A stretch of 64,000 nucleotides of DNA, taken from NCBI GenBank assembly GCA_938015525.1, contig CALLPC010000015.1, positions 62,001 to 126,000 of the forward strand, in the 5' to 3' direction. A program made the position numbers and the translations under genes. The notes under the pieces are model-generated. The model was not told the origin of the DNA and ran no database searches. It worked only from the letters and a program-made list of their open reading frames with translations. The stretch comes from an uncultured Dehalococcoidia bacterium. GTDB lineage: Bacteria > Chloroflexota > Dehalococcoidia > Tepidiformales > Tepidiformaceae. Of this stretch, positions 25,670 through 33,836 are shown one piece after another (within the stretch, counting starts at the first letter, position 1; the number at the start of each line of letters is the position of its first letter).

Positions 25670-26666
25670 AGCGCGCTCCGCAGGGGACTTCGATGAAGAG
25701 GCCGGCCGCCGCCGCCCGCTCGAGGGCGCGGCGGGGGTCGATGACGCGGGGGCCTGTGCGCCGGGGGGTGAGCGCGGCGCGCTGGCCCGGGAGGAGGCGG
25801 CGGTCCCGCTCACCGTCGAGGGCGACGATGCCGGGGCCGTGCCAGGCGAGGGACCGGTCGAACGGGAGCCGGTCATGGGCGCGGACGGGGACGGGGAGGA
25901 CGAGGCCGGGGGCGAGGGGGACGTGCGCCCGGGTGCCGCCCTCGCCGAGCTCGAGGAGGAGCGCGCCATCGGCCGGGCGGGGGAGGCCGAGCATCCCGCC
26001 GATGGCGGCGAGGCCGGTGACGGCCGGGTCGGCGCGGAGGAGGAGGACGGCGCGCAGCTCGGCGGGGCGCCAGACGGCGCGGGCCCCGCTGAAGAGGTCG
26101 TCGACGAAGGCGGCATCGACGAGGGCGAGGTCCGGCGGCTCTCCTTCGACCTCGACCTCGATGACGGGCGCGGGCGTGGCGACCTCGGCGAGGGTGAGGC
26201 GGCCGGCGGCGACCAGGCCGGCGGCGAGGCCGGCGACGGTGGGTTCGCAGGTGAGGGGGAAGACGTTGTTGGTGCCGGTGGAGAGGGGGAGGATGGGGAT
26301 GTCCTGCCAGCCCGCGGCGGCGGCCCGGCAGGTGCCATCGCCGCCGAGGACGAGGACGACGGCGGCGCCGGCGGCGCGGCAGGCCGCGGCGGCGTTCCTC
26401 GTATCGAGGGCCGAGTCGGTGAGGTCGAGGGGCAGGGGGAGGGCGCGGAGGGGGAGGTCGAGGCCGGCGAGGGCGTCTTCGACGAGGCGGTGCGGCCCGG
26501 CCAGGTAGAGGACGTCGGCGGCACCGCCAGCGGCCGCGCCGATGAGGAAACGGCGGAGGATGGCCCGCTTTTCGACGTCGGTCGAGACGGGGGCGTGGGC
26601 GATGAGGCGGCGGATGTCCTTGCCCGAGGCCGGGTTCGCGATGATGCCGACGGGGGCGGCGGCCAT
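25659..26666 (-). CDS. acoX: AcoX-like ATP-NAD kinase-family protein
   Basis: A 335-residue member of the NAD-kinase/AcoX superfamily. NPASGKD (11-17) and GGDGT (108-112) are the nucleotide-site motifs; STGTNNVF follows as in AcoX proteins. In acetoin operons of other bacteria this gene stands next to the E1 genes and its product may act on NAD or on the cofactor state of the complex; the exact reaction is not established. Here it sits between E1 beta (2 bp) and E2 (overlap), which is the aco layout. Confidence 0.85.
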   Translation of the reverse strand: MAAAPVGIIANPASGKDIRRLIAHAPVSTDVEKRAILRRFLIGAAAGGAADVLYLAGPHRLVEDALAGLDLPLRALPLPLDLTDSALDTRNAAAACRAAGAAVVLVLGGDGTCRAAAAGWQDIPILPLSTGTNNVFPLTCEPTVAGLAAGLVAAGRLTLAEVATPAPVIEVEVEGEPPDLALVDAAFVDDLFSGARAVWRPAELRAVLLLRADPAVTGLAAIGGMLGLPRPADGALLLELGEGGTRAHVPLAPGLVLPVPVRAHDRLPFDRSLAWHGPGIVALDGERDRRLLPGQRAALTPRRTGPRVIDPRRALERAAAAGLFIEVPCGARYAD

Positions 26667-26668
26667 CG

Positions 26669-27670
26669 TCAGGCGGCCCGCCCCAGGAGGCGGAGGACTT
26701 CGCCGACGATACGGTCGGCGTTCGGGACGTAGTGGGCCTCGAGCGCGGGGCTGAAGGGGACGGGGGAGAAGGGGGCGCCGACCCGGCCGACGGGCGCATC
26801 GAGGTAATCGAAGGCGGCTTCCTGGATTTGGGCGGCGATCTCGGCGCCGAAGCCGCCGAAGCGGACGGCCTCGTGGACGACGAGGGCGCGGTGGGTCTTG
26901 CGGACGGATTCGACGATGGTGGCGGTATCGAGGGGGACGAGCGAGCGCGGGTCGATGACCTCGGCGTCGATGTCGTGCTCGCGGAGCTTTTCGGCGGCGG
27001 AGAGGCTCTCCTGGACCATCCGCCCGGTGGCGATGATGGTGAAGCTGGTGCCGGGGCGGACGACGTTCGCCTGGCCGAGGGGGATTTCGTACATCTCTTC
27101 GGGGACGTGGCCGGCGAAGCCGAGGAGGGCCTTGTTGTTGACGACGATGACGGGGCTATCGTCGTGGACGGCGGAGATGAGGAGGCCTTTGGCCTCGTAG
27201 GGGCCGGAGGCCATGACGACTTTGAGGCCGGGGACGTGGCAGAACCAGGCCTCGAGGCTCTGGGAGTGCTGGGCAGCGAGGTTGAGGCCGGCGCCGGCCA
27301 TGGTGTGGATGGTAAGGGGGAGGCGGGCCTTGCCGCCGAACATGTAGCGCATCTTGGCGGCCTGGTTGACGAGCTGGTCCATGGCGACGCCCATGAAGTC
27401 CATGAACATGATGTCGATGATGGGGCGGAGGCCGGTGGCGGCGGCGCCGACGCCGAGGCCGACGAGGGCGGCCTCGCTGATCGGCGTATCGACGACGCGC
27501 TCGGGGCCGAACTCCTCGAGGAGGCCGCGGCTGAAGCCGAAGACGGAGCCGTAGAGGGCGACGTCTTCGCCGGCGAGAAAGACGTTCGGGTCCTCCTGCA
27601 TGAGCTGGCGGAGGGCCTCGTTGATGGCCATCACGACGGGAAGCTGGCGCTGGGCGGCGGCGGTGGTCAT
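26669..27670 (-). CDS. acoB: 2-oxoacid/acetoin dehydrogenase E1, beta subunit
   Basis: A 333-residue transketolase-like E1 beta. MAINEALRQLMQEDPNVFLAGEDVALYGSVFGFSRGL, RVVDTPISEAALVGLGVGAAATGLRPIIDIMFMDFM and TIHTMAGAGLNLAAQHSQSLEAWF are standard family motifs; the Glu of ISE contacts TPP. It makes the active site with the E1 alpha 18 bp upstream. Pyruvate dehydrogenase is the alternative substrate assignment; the AcoX neighbour favours acetoin. Confidence 0.92.
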   Translation of the reverse strand: MTTAAAQRQLPVVMAINEALRQLMQEDPNVFLAGEDVALYGSVFGFSRGLLEEFGPERVVDTPISEAALVGLGVGAAATGLRPIIDIMFMDFMGVAMDQLVNQAAKMRYMFGGKARLPLTIHTMAGAGLNLAAQHSQSLEAWFCHVPGLKVVMASGPYEAKGLLISAVHDDSPVIVVNNKALLGFAGHVPEEMYEIPLGQANVVRPGTSFTIIATGRMVQESLSAAEKLREHDIDAEVIDPRSLVPLDTATIVESVRKTHRALVVHEAVRFGGFGAEIAAQIQEAAFDYLDAPVGRVGAPFSPVPFSPALEAHYVPNADRIVGEVLRLLGRAA

Positions 27671-27688
27671 CTCAGGCTCCTCGGTGGG

Positions 27689-28657
27689 CTAGCTGGCGTA
27701 GACGTCTTCGGTGAGGGCGGAGGGGTCGGGGAAGGGGCTCGCCTCGGCGAAGGCGATGGCCTCGCGGACCTCGGCGAGGATGCGGTCGCGGACGGCAGCG
27801 GCGCCGGCGGCGTCGAGGATGCCGAGCTCGGCGAGGCGGCGTTCGAGGAGGGTGATTGGGTCGCGTTCGCGCCAGGCGCGGACTTCATCGTCGGAGCGGT
27901 AGACGACGCCCATGCCGCGGACGCCGACGTGGTCGTAGAAGCGGTACGTTTTGCATTCGAGGAGGGTAGGGCCTTCGCCGCGGCGGGCGCGGGCGATGGC
28001 TTCGCCGGCGGCCTCGTAGACGGCGATGACGTCCATGCCATCGACGACGACGCCGGGGAAGCCGTAGCCGGGGGCGCGGTCGGCGATGTCGCGGATCGCC
28101 TGGTGGCGGTCCTGGCGGGTGAACTCGCCGAAGCCGTTGTTTTCGCAGACGAAGACGAGGGGGAGGCGGTAGAGGCCGGCCATGTTGGCGGCCTCGTGGA
28201 AGCTGCCTTCGTTGGAGGCGCCGTCGCCGAAAAAGCAGGCGGTGACGTTCGTGGTCCTGCGGTATTTGTTGGAGAAGGCGGCGCCGACGGCGATGGGGGG
28301 GCCGCCGCCGACGATGCCGTTGGCCCCGAGCATGCCGAGGTCCATATCGGCGATGTGCATCGAACCGCCTTTGCCGCGACAGTAGCCGGTGGCGCGGCCG
28401 AAGAGCTCGGCGTACATCCGCTTGAAATCGCCGCCGACGGCGACGAGGTGGCCGTGGCCGCGGTGGGTGCTGGTGACCTGGTCGCCGGGGCCGAGGTGGG
28501 CGGCGACGCCGGCAGCGACGGCTTCTTCGCCGACGTAGAGGTGGAGGGCGCCGGGGATGCGGCCGGCTTCGGAGAGCCTGCCAGCCTCCTCCTCGAAGAG
28601 GCGGATGCGGAGCATGCGGCGGTGGAGGTCGAGGAGGGTTTCAGGGGAGGGCGGCAT
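27689..28657 (-). CDS. acoA: 2-oxoacid/acetoin dehydrogenase E1, alpha subunit
   Basis: A 322-residue E1 alpha, the length of AcoA. RMLRIRLFEEEAGRLSEAGRIPGALHLYVGEEAVA is the family N-terminus. The TPP/Mg motif is GDGASNEGSFHEAANMAGLYRLPLVFVCENN (GDG...NN). STHRGHGH and YGFPGVVVDGMDV agree with acetoin/pyruvate E1. It is the first gene of the aco-type operon; start ATG 28655-28657. The promoter with an operator just after the -10 is upstream, and the divergent TetR gene is 157 bp away. Confidence 0.92.
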   Translation of the reverse strand: MPPSPETLLDLHRRMLRIRLFEEEAGRLSEAGRIPGALHLYVGEEAVAAGVAAHLGPGDQVTSTHRGHGHLVAVGGDFKRMYAELFGRATGYCRGKGGSMHIADMDLGMLGANGIVGGGPPIAVGAAFSNKYRRTTNVTACFFGDGASNEGSFHEAANMAGLYRLPLVFVCENNGFGEFTRQDRHQAIRDIADRAPGYGFPGVVVDGMDVIAVYEAAGEAIARARRGEGPTLLECKTYRFYDHVGVRGMGVVYRSDDEVRAWRERDPITLLERRLAELGILDAAGAAAVRDRILAEVREAIAFAEASPFPDPSALTEDVYAS

Positions 28658-28678
28658 TGGTATCACCGGACAGGGGTT

Positions 28679-28692
28679 TGGCTGGCCATCCA
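28679..28692. promoter_or_regulatory. operator F: TGG-N8-CCA before acoA
   Basis: TTGGCTGGCCATCCAA (28678-28693), inverted TTGG/CCAA ends with a weak interior, 11 bp downstream of the -10 (TACAGT, minus strand) of the aco promoter. A degenerate copy of the same operator. Confidence 0.45.
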
Positions 28693-28703
28693 ACGGCGGC
28701 GTA

Positions 28704-28732
28704 ACTGTACCGAACGGGCTGCAAGGCGAAAA
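28704..28732 (-). promoter_or_regulatory. promoter of the aco-type operon
   Basis: Minus strand: TTTTCG (28727-28732), 17 bp, TACAGT (28704-28709). The -35 is poor, as expected for a regulated promoter. Confidence 0.45.
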
Positions 28733-28814
28733 GGGGCGGCAACGGCGATGGCCTGCTAGCCTAAATGCTGGACAGGCTGGAAAAACAGGGCCGAACCCCG
28801 CAAGGACGAGACCG

Positions 28815-29468
28815 ATGGCACGACTCGACATCAACGCGATTCGACGGAAGCAGATCATCGATGCGGCGGTGGAGGTGATGGCGGAGAAGGGCTGGGCGGA
28901 GACGTCGATCGACGAGGCGACGAAGCGGGCGCAGGTGAGCCGGGGGCTGGTTTCGTATCACTTCAAGGACAAGGCAGACCTGCTCTCGGGGGTGCTGGCG
29001 CGGTGCCAGGAGATCTTCACCGAGTCGGTTCGCCAGGCGCAGGTGGAGGGCGGCGACCCGGTGGCGACGATGCGGGCGGTGACCCGCATCGGGATCGAGC
29101 TGGCGAAGGTGAACCCGGTGCCCTACGAGGTGTTCGTCCAGTTTACGGCGAGCGCAAAGCGGGACCCGCAGCTGGGCGATGAGATCCGGGCGCTCTGGGA
29201 GGGGTTCCGGCGGACGACGGCGGCTGCAATCCGGGCGGGGCAGCGGGCTGGCGTCTTCCGGGGGGACCTGGACGCGGATGCGGCAGCGGCCCGGCACATC
29301 GGGGCGGTGACGGGGATTGCGCTCCAGTGGCTGCTGGAGCCGGGGGCGTTCGATTTCGAGGAGACCGAGCGGCAGACCATCGACATGCTGATGGCGTACC
29401 TGGTGGCCGACGGCGTGGCGGCGGGGACAGGCGAGCCGGTGGCCGAGATGGCGGGGCTGGACGGCTAG
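28815..29468 (+). CDS. TetR/AcrR family transcriptional regulator
   Basis: A 217-residue TetR-type repressor, the only transcription factor gene in the window. The N-terminal HTH (about 10-56) reads RRKQIIDAAVEVMAEKGWAETSIDEATKRAQVSRGLVSYHFKDKADLL, a textbook TetR helix-turn-helix with the YHF motif. The C-domain (60-200) is all helical and would hold the ligand and dimer interface. Start ATG 28815 with AAGGA upstream. Divergent from the aco operon and followed by an SDR gene. It is the natural candidate to bind the TGG-N8-CCA palindromes in this island; its inducer is unknown but probably a CoA ester or the catabolic substrate. Confidence 0.93.
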   Translation: MARLDINAIRRKQIIDAAVEVMAEKGWAETSIDEATKRAQVSRGLVSYHFKDKADLLSGVLARCQEIFTESVRQAQVEGGDPVATMRAVTRIGIELAKVNPVPYEVFVQFTASAKRDPQLGDEIRALWEGFRRTTAAAIRAGQRAGVFRGDLDADAAAARHIGAVTGIALQWLLEPGAFDFEETERQTIDMLMAYLVADGVAAGTGEPVAEMAGLDG

Positions 29469-29500
29469 GGGGAGGCCGGCGTCCCCGTCTCCCAATTTCT

Positions 29501-29514
29501 TGGCCGCTCTTCCA
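29501..29514. promoter_or_regulatory. possible degenerate operator E
   Basis: TTGG-N8-CCAA ends (29500-29515) between the TetR gene and the SDR at 29601, but the interior does not form a palindrome and no promoter aligns with it as at the other sites. Confidence 0.25.
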
Positions 29515-29600
29515 AACCTTCGGGCAATGTGGTAAAAGCTCCCGGCAGCAGCGGGGGCGCGGGCAAAGGCGCCCCCGGGAGCAGCCGGAGGGGACAGACG

Positions 29601-30386
29601 ATGCAGATGCTCGAAGGGAAAGTGGCCGCGGTCACGGGCGGGAGCCGCGGCATCGGCAGGGGGCTCGTCGAGGCGTTCCTGCGCGAAGGCGCGATGGTCG
29701 CCTTCAACGGACGCGACCGGGCGAAGGGGGAGCAGGCGCTCGCTGAGCTGGACGCGGGCGACCGGGCGGTCTTCGTCGAGGGGGACGCGCGGAACAGCGC
29801 GGACGTGAAGCGGCTGGTCGACGAGGCGGTCGGGCGGTGGGGGAAGCTCGACATCATGGTGAACAACGCGGGAGGGATTACGCGGCCGGCGCCGGTGGCC
29901 CAGCTGGAGGATGACGCCTGGGAGAACGACATCCGCTGGAATCTCGGCGGGGTGTTCTACGGGACGAAGTGGGCGCTGCAGCAGATGATCCCGCGCGGCT
30001 GGGGGCGGATCATCAACATCTCGTCGGTGGAGGGGAAGCAGGGAGCGGCAGGGATGGCCGGGTACGTGGCGGCGAAGCACGGGGTGAACGGCCTGACGAA
30101 GACGACGGCGCTCGAAGTCGGGCGGCTGGGGATCACCTGCAACGCCATCTGCCCGGGGCTGATCATCACCGACGCGGTGCGGGAATCGGGCGATGCGACG
30201 GCGAAGGCGATGGGCCTCTCCGGGCTGGATGAGATGGTGGAGAAGATTTTCAAGGCGAAGACGGCGACCGGGGAGATCAACACCGTGGAGCAGGTGGCCG
30301 CGGTGGCGCTCCTGCTGGCGAGCGAGGCGGGGGCCGGGATCACCGGCGCCTGCATCTCGGTCGACTGCGGCACGGCCCAGTACTGA
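29601..30386 (+). CDS. SDR family oxidoreductase
   Basis: A 261-residue SDR. TGGSRGIGRG near the N-terminus, Asn-rich VNNAGG, ISSVEGKQ with the Ser, and YVAAKHG as the Tyr-Lys pair (YxxxK). Arg at the end of strand 2 (NGRDRAKGE) suggests NADP(H). Start at the ATG 29601 because GGAGGGG lies 8-14 bp before it; an earlier in-frame start is not supported. Followed directly by the PEP-utilizing protein gene (12 bp). Confidence 0.9.
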   Translation: MQMLEGKVAAVTGGSRGIGRGLVEAFLREGAMVAFNGRDRAKGEQALAELDAGDRAVFVEGDARNSADVKRLVDEAVGRWGKLDIMVNNAGGITRPAPVAQLEDDAWENDIRWNLGGVFYGTKWALQQMIPRGWGRIINISSVEGKQGAAGMAGYVAAKHGVNGLTKTTALEVGRLGITCNAICPGLIITDAVRESGDATAKAMGLSGLDEMVEKIFKAKTATGEINTVEQVAAVALLLASEAGAGITGACISVDCGTAQY

Positions 30387-30398
30387 GGGGTGATGGCG

Positions 30399-32117
30399 AT
30401 GGCGACGGAGAAGCTCTGTTCGTGGGATGCCGAGCCGAACCCGCGCTACCGGCTGGTGACGACCGGGAACGTGGAGGAGGTGCTGCCCGGGGTCATCAAG
30501 CCGCTCACGGCGGACATCATCAACGAGTGGGATTACCGGTTCACGACGCAGATGGCGGAGGAGCTGGGGGTGCTCGACCTGGTGCCGACGGCGCCGCCGC
30601 CAGCGATGAACGTGCTCGGGGTGGTCGGCGGGCGGTGGACGCTCGGGGTGGCGTGGTCGATGGCGATCACCTCGACGTACCAGGTCGGGGCCGGGACGGA
30701 CATGCTCCAGCAGTTCGTCGAGGGGGAGGGGCTGACGGCCGGGCAGGCGCAGGACGTGGAACGGGCGAAGGCCACGCGGCGGCGAATCATGGCGCGCTGG
30801 CGGAACGCCGAGCGGGAGATCGCGCGGGGGGCGACGGTTTCGACGAAGGCGTACCGGGCGGCCTGGGCGCGGGAGTATCCCCGGCTGAGCGGGGCCGAGC
30901 TGCTGCGGGCCATCGAGGAGAACTTCGCGGTCGTCGCCGGGCTGTTCGTCTCGCACGTCATCGTCTCGGTCGGCGGGGCGGAGTACACGGGGATGCTCGG
31001 GGCGCTGCTCGACCAGCACCTGCCGAAGCACCCGCCGACGTGGGTGACGACGCTGACGAGCGCGCTGCGGGATGTGGAGAGCGCGAAGCCGGGGAAGGCG
31101 ACGTGGGACCTGGCGCGGGCCGGGGGGCGGAGCGCCGTCATCGCGGCGGCGTTCGCCGAGCTGCCGACGGAGGCGCTGCTGGCGCGGCTGGCGGCCCCGG
31201 TCTCGCCGGCGTGGGAGGAGTTCGCGGCCGGCTACCGGGAGCTCATCCGGGAGTACGGCTTCCGCGGGCAGCGGGAGACCGACCCTTCGACGCCGACCTG
31301 GGACGAGGCGCCGGGCTTTTTGCTCGGTGCGCTGCGGGCCGACATGGCGGCGCCGGCCTCGGCCGACCCGCACCGGAAGGAGGCCCGGGCGGCGGCCGCC
31401 CGGGAGCGGCTGGAGGCGAAAATCGAGGCTGCTCTGCCGGAGCGGGTGCGGCGGAACTTCCGGGAGACGCTGACGATGGCGCAGCGGCTGAACCGGGGCC
31501 GGGAGGGGACGAAGGCGAACTGGGCGCGGGCGTGCCGGGCGTTCCGCCCGCCGCTCGTGGAGATTGGGCGGCGGCTGGCCGGGCGCGGGGCGCTCGAATC
31601 GCCGGAGGACGTCTTCTTCCTGCGGCTGGCCGAGGTGCGCCAGTTCGAGACGCTGGACGCTGCGGCTACGAAGGCGGCCGTCCGGGGCCGGCAGGAGGAG
31701 TACCGGAAGCTGGAGGGATACCGGCTGCCGGCGGGGGTGTTCGAGCTGCCGACGGAGCTGGTGCCGGCGGCGGAGGCGGCGGCGGCCGGCGCGGCGACGC
31801 TCACCGGCCAGGGTGTGAGCCCGGGGAAGGCGCAGGGACCGGCACGGGTCATCCGGAGCGTGGAGACCGCCCTCGAGACGGAGGTGGAGCCGGGCGACGT
31901 GCTCGTGCTGCCGGTCTTCGATGCGCCGCTGGCGCCGCTCTTCGTGCCGGCGGCGGCGATCGTGGTGGAGACGGGCGGGATGCTCAGCCACGCGGCGATC
32001 GTGGCGCGGGAGTATGGTATCCCGGCGGTCGTCGGCGCAAAGGACGCGACGCAGGTCATCCGCGACGGGCAGCCGGTCACGGTGGACGGCGACACGGGCA
32101 CGGTGACCCTCGGGTGA
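30399..32117 (+). CDS. PEP-utilizing enzyme lacking the ATP-binding domain
   Basis: A 572-residue protein that matches the central and C-terminal parts of PEP synthase/rifampicin phosphotransferase-like enzymes. The PEP-utilizing mobile domain ends the chain with GGMLSHAAIVAREYGIPAVVG, where His531 is the phosphotransfer residue. The first 400 residues are helical (substrate-domain-like, as in phenylphosphate synthase subunit 1). The N-terminal ATP-grasp domain of the full-length enzymes is absent. An ATP-binding partner would be needed and none is in the window. I chose the ATG at 30399 since TGAGGGG is 8 bp upstream of it. Cotranscribed with SDRs. Confidence 0.8.
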   Translation: MATEKLCSWDAEPNPRYRLVTTGNVEEVLPGVIKPLTADIINEWDYRFTTQMAEELGVLDLVPTAPPPAMNVLGVVGGRWTLGVAWSMAITSTYQVGAGTDMLQQFVEGEGLTAGQAQDVERAKATRRRIMARWRNAEREIARGATVSTKAYRAAWAREYPRLSGAELLRAIEENFAVVAGLFVSHVIVSVGGAEYTGMLGALLDQHLPKHPPTWVTTLTSALRDVESAKPGKATWDLARAGGRSAVIAAAFAELPTEALLARLAAPVSPAWEEFAAGYRELIREYGFRGQRETDPSTPTWDEAPGFLLGALRADMAAPASADPHRKEARAAAARERLEAKIEAALPERVRRNFRETLTMAQRLNRGREGTKANWARACRAFRPPLVEIGRRLAGRGALESPEDVFFLRLAEVRQFETLDAAATKAAVRGRQEEYRKLEGYRLPAGVFELPTELVPAAEAAAAGAATLTGQGVSPGKAQGPARVIRSVETALETEVEPGDVLVLPVFDAPLAPLFVPAAAIVVETGGMLSHAAIVAREYGIPAVVGAKDATQVIRDGQPVTVDGDTGTVTLG

Positions 32118-32190
32118 AGCCCCGGGGCCGGTCCCGGCGACAGGTCACGGGTAACGTTCGGGAGCGAATCCCGGGAAGGAGTTCGATGAG

Positions 32191-32949
32191 ATGGACCTTG
32201 GACTGAAAGGGAAGCGCGCCCTGGTCACGGGGGCGAGCCGCGGCATCGGCCGGGCGATTGCGGAGACGCTGGCGGCGGAGGGGGTGCACCTCGGCATCTG
32301 CGCGCGGACGCCGGAGGGGCTGAACGCGGCGGCGGCGGAGCTGCGGAAGCACGGCGTGACGGTGGTGGCCGAGCCGGTGGACGTCGGCAAGCGGGACGAC
32401 TACATCGGCTGGATTGGGCGGGCCGGGGAGCAGCTCGGCGGCATCGACATCTTCGTGAGCAATACGAGCGGGGGGGCCGCGCCGGGCGAGCAGGGGTTCG
32501 TGCAGAACTTCGAGGTGGATATGCTCGGGGCGGTGCGCGGGTTCGAGGCGGCGCGGCCGCTCCTGGAGAAGTCGGAGGCGCCGGCGGTGGTGTTCATCAG
32601 CACGACGGCTGCGGTCGAGACGTTCGGCCAGCCGAACGGGTACGGGGCGATGAAGGCGGCGCTGATCAACTATGCGAATGCGCTCTCGCAGGCGTACGCG
32701 GCGAAGGGCATCCGGGTGAACGTGGTCTCGCCGGGGCCGATTTACTTCGAGGGCGGGCCGTGGGCGATGATCAAGCAGGCGATGCCCCAGTTCTACGAGG
32801 CGACGCTGAAGCAGCAGCCGATGGGGCGGATGGGGACGCCGGAGGAGGTGGCCCGGGCGGTGGCGTTCCTGGCGAGCCCGGCGGCTTCGTGGATTACCGG
32901 CGTGAACCTCGTCGTCGATGGCGGCTTCACGAAGCGGGTGAACTTCTAG
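32191..32949 (+). CDS. SDR family oxidoreductase (FabG-like)
   Basis: A 252-residue [14 protein letters not shown] (14-24), CARTPEGL (Arg for NADPH), NTSGG in place of NNAGG, Ser in FISTTAA, and YGAMK as the Tyr-Lys pair. SPASWITG/NLVVDGG at the end is typical. AAGGAG RBS before the ATG. The substitution NTSG for NNAG suggests a specialised enzyme. Follows the PEP-utilizing gene by 73 bp. Confidence 0.9.
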   Translation: MDLGLKGKRALVTGASRGIGRAIAETLAAEGVHLGICARTPEGLNAAAAELRKHGVTVVAEPVDVGKRDDYIGWIGRAGEQLGGIDIFVSNTSGGAAPGEQGFVQNFEVDMLGAVRGFEAARPLLEKSEAPAVVFISTTAAVETFGQPNGYGAMKAALINYANALSQAYAAKGIRVNVVSPGPIYFEGGPWAMIKQAMPQFYEATLKQQPMGRMGTPEEVARAVAFLASPAASWITGVNLVVDGGFTKRVNF

Positions 32950-32980
32950 CCCCGGGGCCGCGGCAGGAAGGAGGGGTCCC

Positions 32981-33772
32981 ATGGGCCGGGTGAACGGCTA
33001 CCTCGTCTGCGGCGGGAACTGGCACGATTTCGACTACCCGCGGCTCCGGCTGCTCGAGCTGCTGGCGGAGCACGAGGAGGTGCGGGTGCTGGTCGGCCGG
33101 GATTTCCGCGACATCGAAGGGATTGCGGGCTGCCAGTTCCTCGTGACGTATACCTGCGACCTGCGGCCGAGCGAGGCGGAGGTGGAGAACCTCGCCCGGT
33201 TCGTGGAGGGCGGAGGGCGGTGGTTTGCGCTGCACGGGACGAACGCCGTCTTCGAGATGGAGCCGGACGGGGTGCACAGCCCGCGCATCCTGCCGCGCTA
33301 CATGGCGACGCTCGGGAGCCAGTTCATCGCCCACCCGCCGGTGGGGCGCTACCGGGTGTGGCCGGTCGCGGAGCACCCGCTGGTGGAGGGGCTCGGGGAG
33401 TGGGAGACGGGCGATGCGGAGGAGCTGTACCTGTGCGAGTACCACGGGGAGGTGCGGGCGCTGATGGCGACCCGGTTCGGGGGCGAGGCGCCCGGGTTCG
33501 CGGAGGCGTCCTGGCCGGGGGAGCGGGAGTGGCCGGTGCTGTACCTCCACCCGTTCGGGGAGGGGGCGGTGCTCTACCTGACGCCGGGGCACCGCCGGCG
33601 CCGGTACGACATGCTGATGGCGCCGGGCGGGCGGGCGTACGGGAGCGCGGCGGCGCGGTTCAACTTCCCGGAGTACCCGCGGTTCGAGCCGGGCTCGTGG
33701 GAGGTGCCGACGTTCGTGGAGCTGCTCCGGCGCGGGATTCGCTGGGCGAAGGGGGAGTACCCGCTGCTGTAA
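32981..33772 (+). CDS. ThuA-like domain protein
   Basis: A 263-residue protein of the ThuA (trehalose utilization)/class I glutamine amidotransferase-like superfamily. GGNWHDFDYPRLRLLELLAEHEEVRV near the N-terminus, FLVTYTCDLRPSEAEVENLARFVEGGGRWFALHG (about 53-86) and the C-terminal PGHRRRRYD match the family. The usual nucleophile Cys of amidotransferases is not present, as in ThuA. In this cluster it may hydrolyse or isomerise a catabolic intermediate; function unproved. GGAGG RBS 7 bp before the ATG. Confidence 0.85.
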   Translation: MGRVNGYLVCGGNWHDFDYPRLRLLELLAEHEEVRVLVGRDFRDIEGIAGCQFLVTYTCDLRPSEAEVENLARFVEGGGRWFALHGTNAVFEMEPDGVHSPRILPRYMATLGSQFIAHPPVGRYRVWPVAEHPLVEGLGEWETGDAEELYLCEYHGEVRALMATRFGGEAPGFAEASWPGEREWPVLYLHPFGEGAVLYLTPGHRRRRYDMLMAPGGRAYGSAAARFNFPEYPRFEPGSWEVPTFVELLRRGIRWAKGEYPLL

Positions 33773-33791
33773 GGCGTGTGGGCCGAGGCGA

Positions 33792-33825
33792 GCCGGCCGG
33801 CGGGTAGGGGCATCCGCCGGCCGGC
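33792..33825. terminator. bidirectional terminator hairpin
   Basis: Perfect 12-bp stem (33792-33803 with 33814-33825) and a 10-base loop between the convergent ThuA-like and acyl-CoA dehydrogenase genes. No T-run. Confidence 0.7.
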
Positions 33826-33836
33826 GGGGCGCCGGG

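Noticed and set aside
29501-29514. sixth operator before the SDR at 29601
   Set aside because: Only the TTGG/CCAA ends agree; no interior symmetry and no promoter in register, so kept as a weak candidate only.
28761-31991. 1076-codon open frame on the minus strand opposite TetR, SDR and PEP-utilizing genes
   Set aside because: Arg/Pro-rich shadow of three real genes; no start signal or family.
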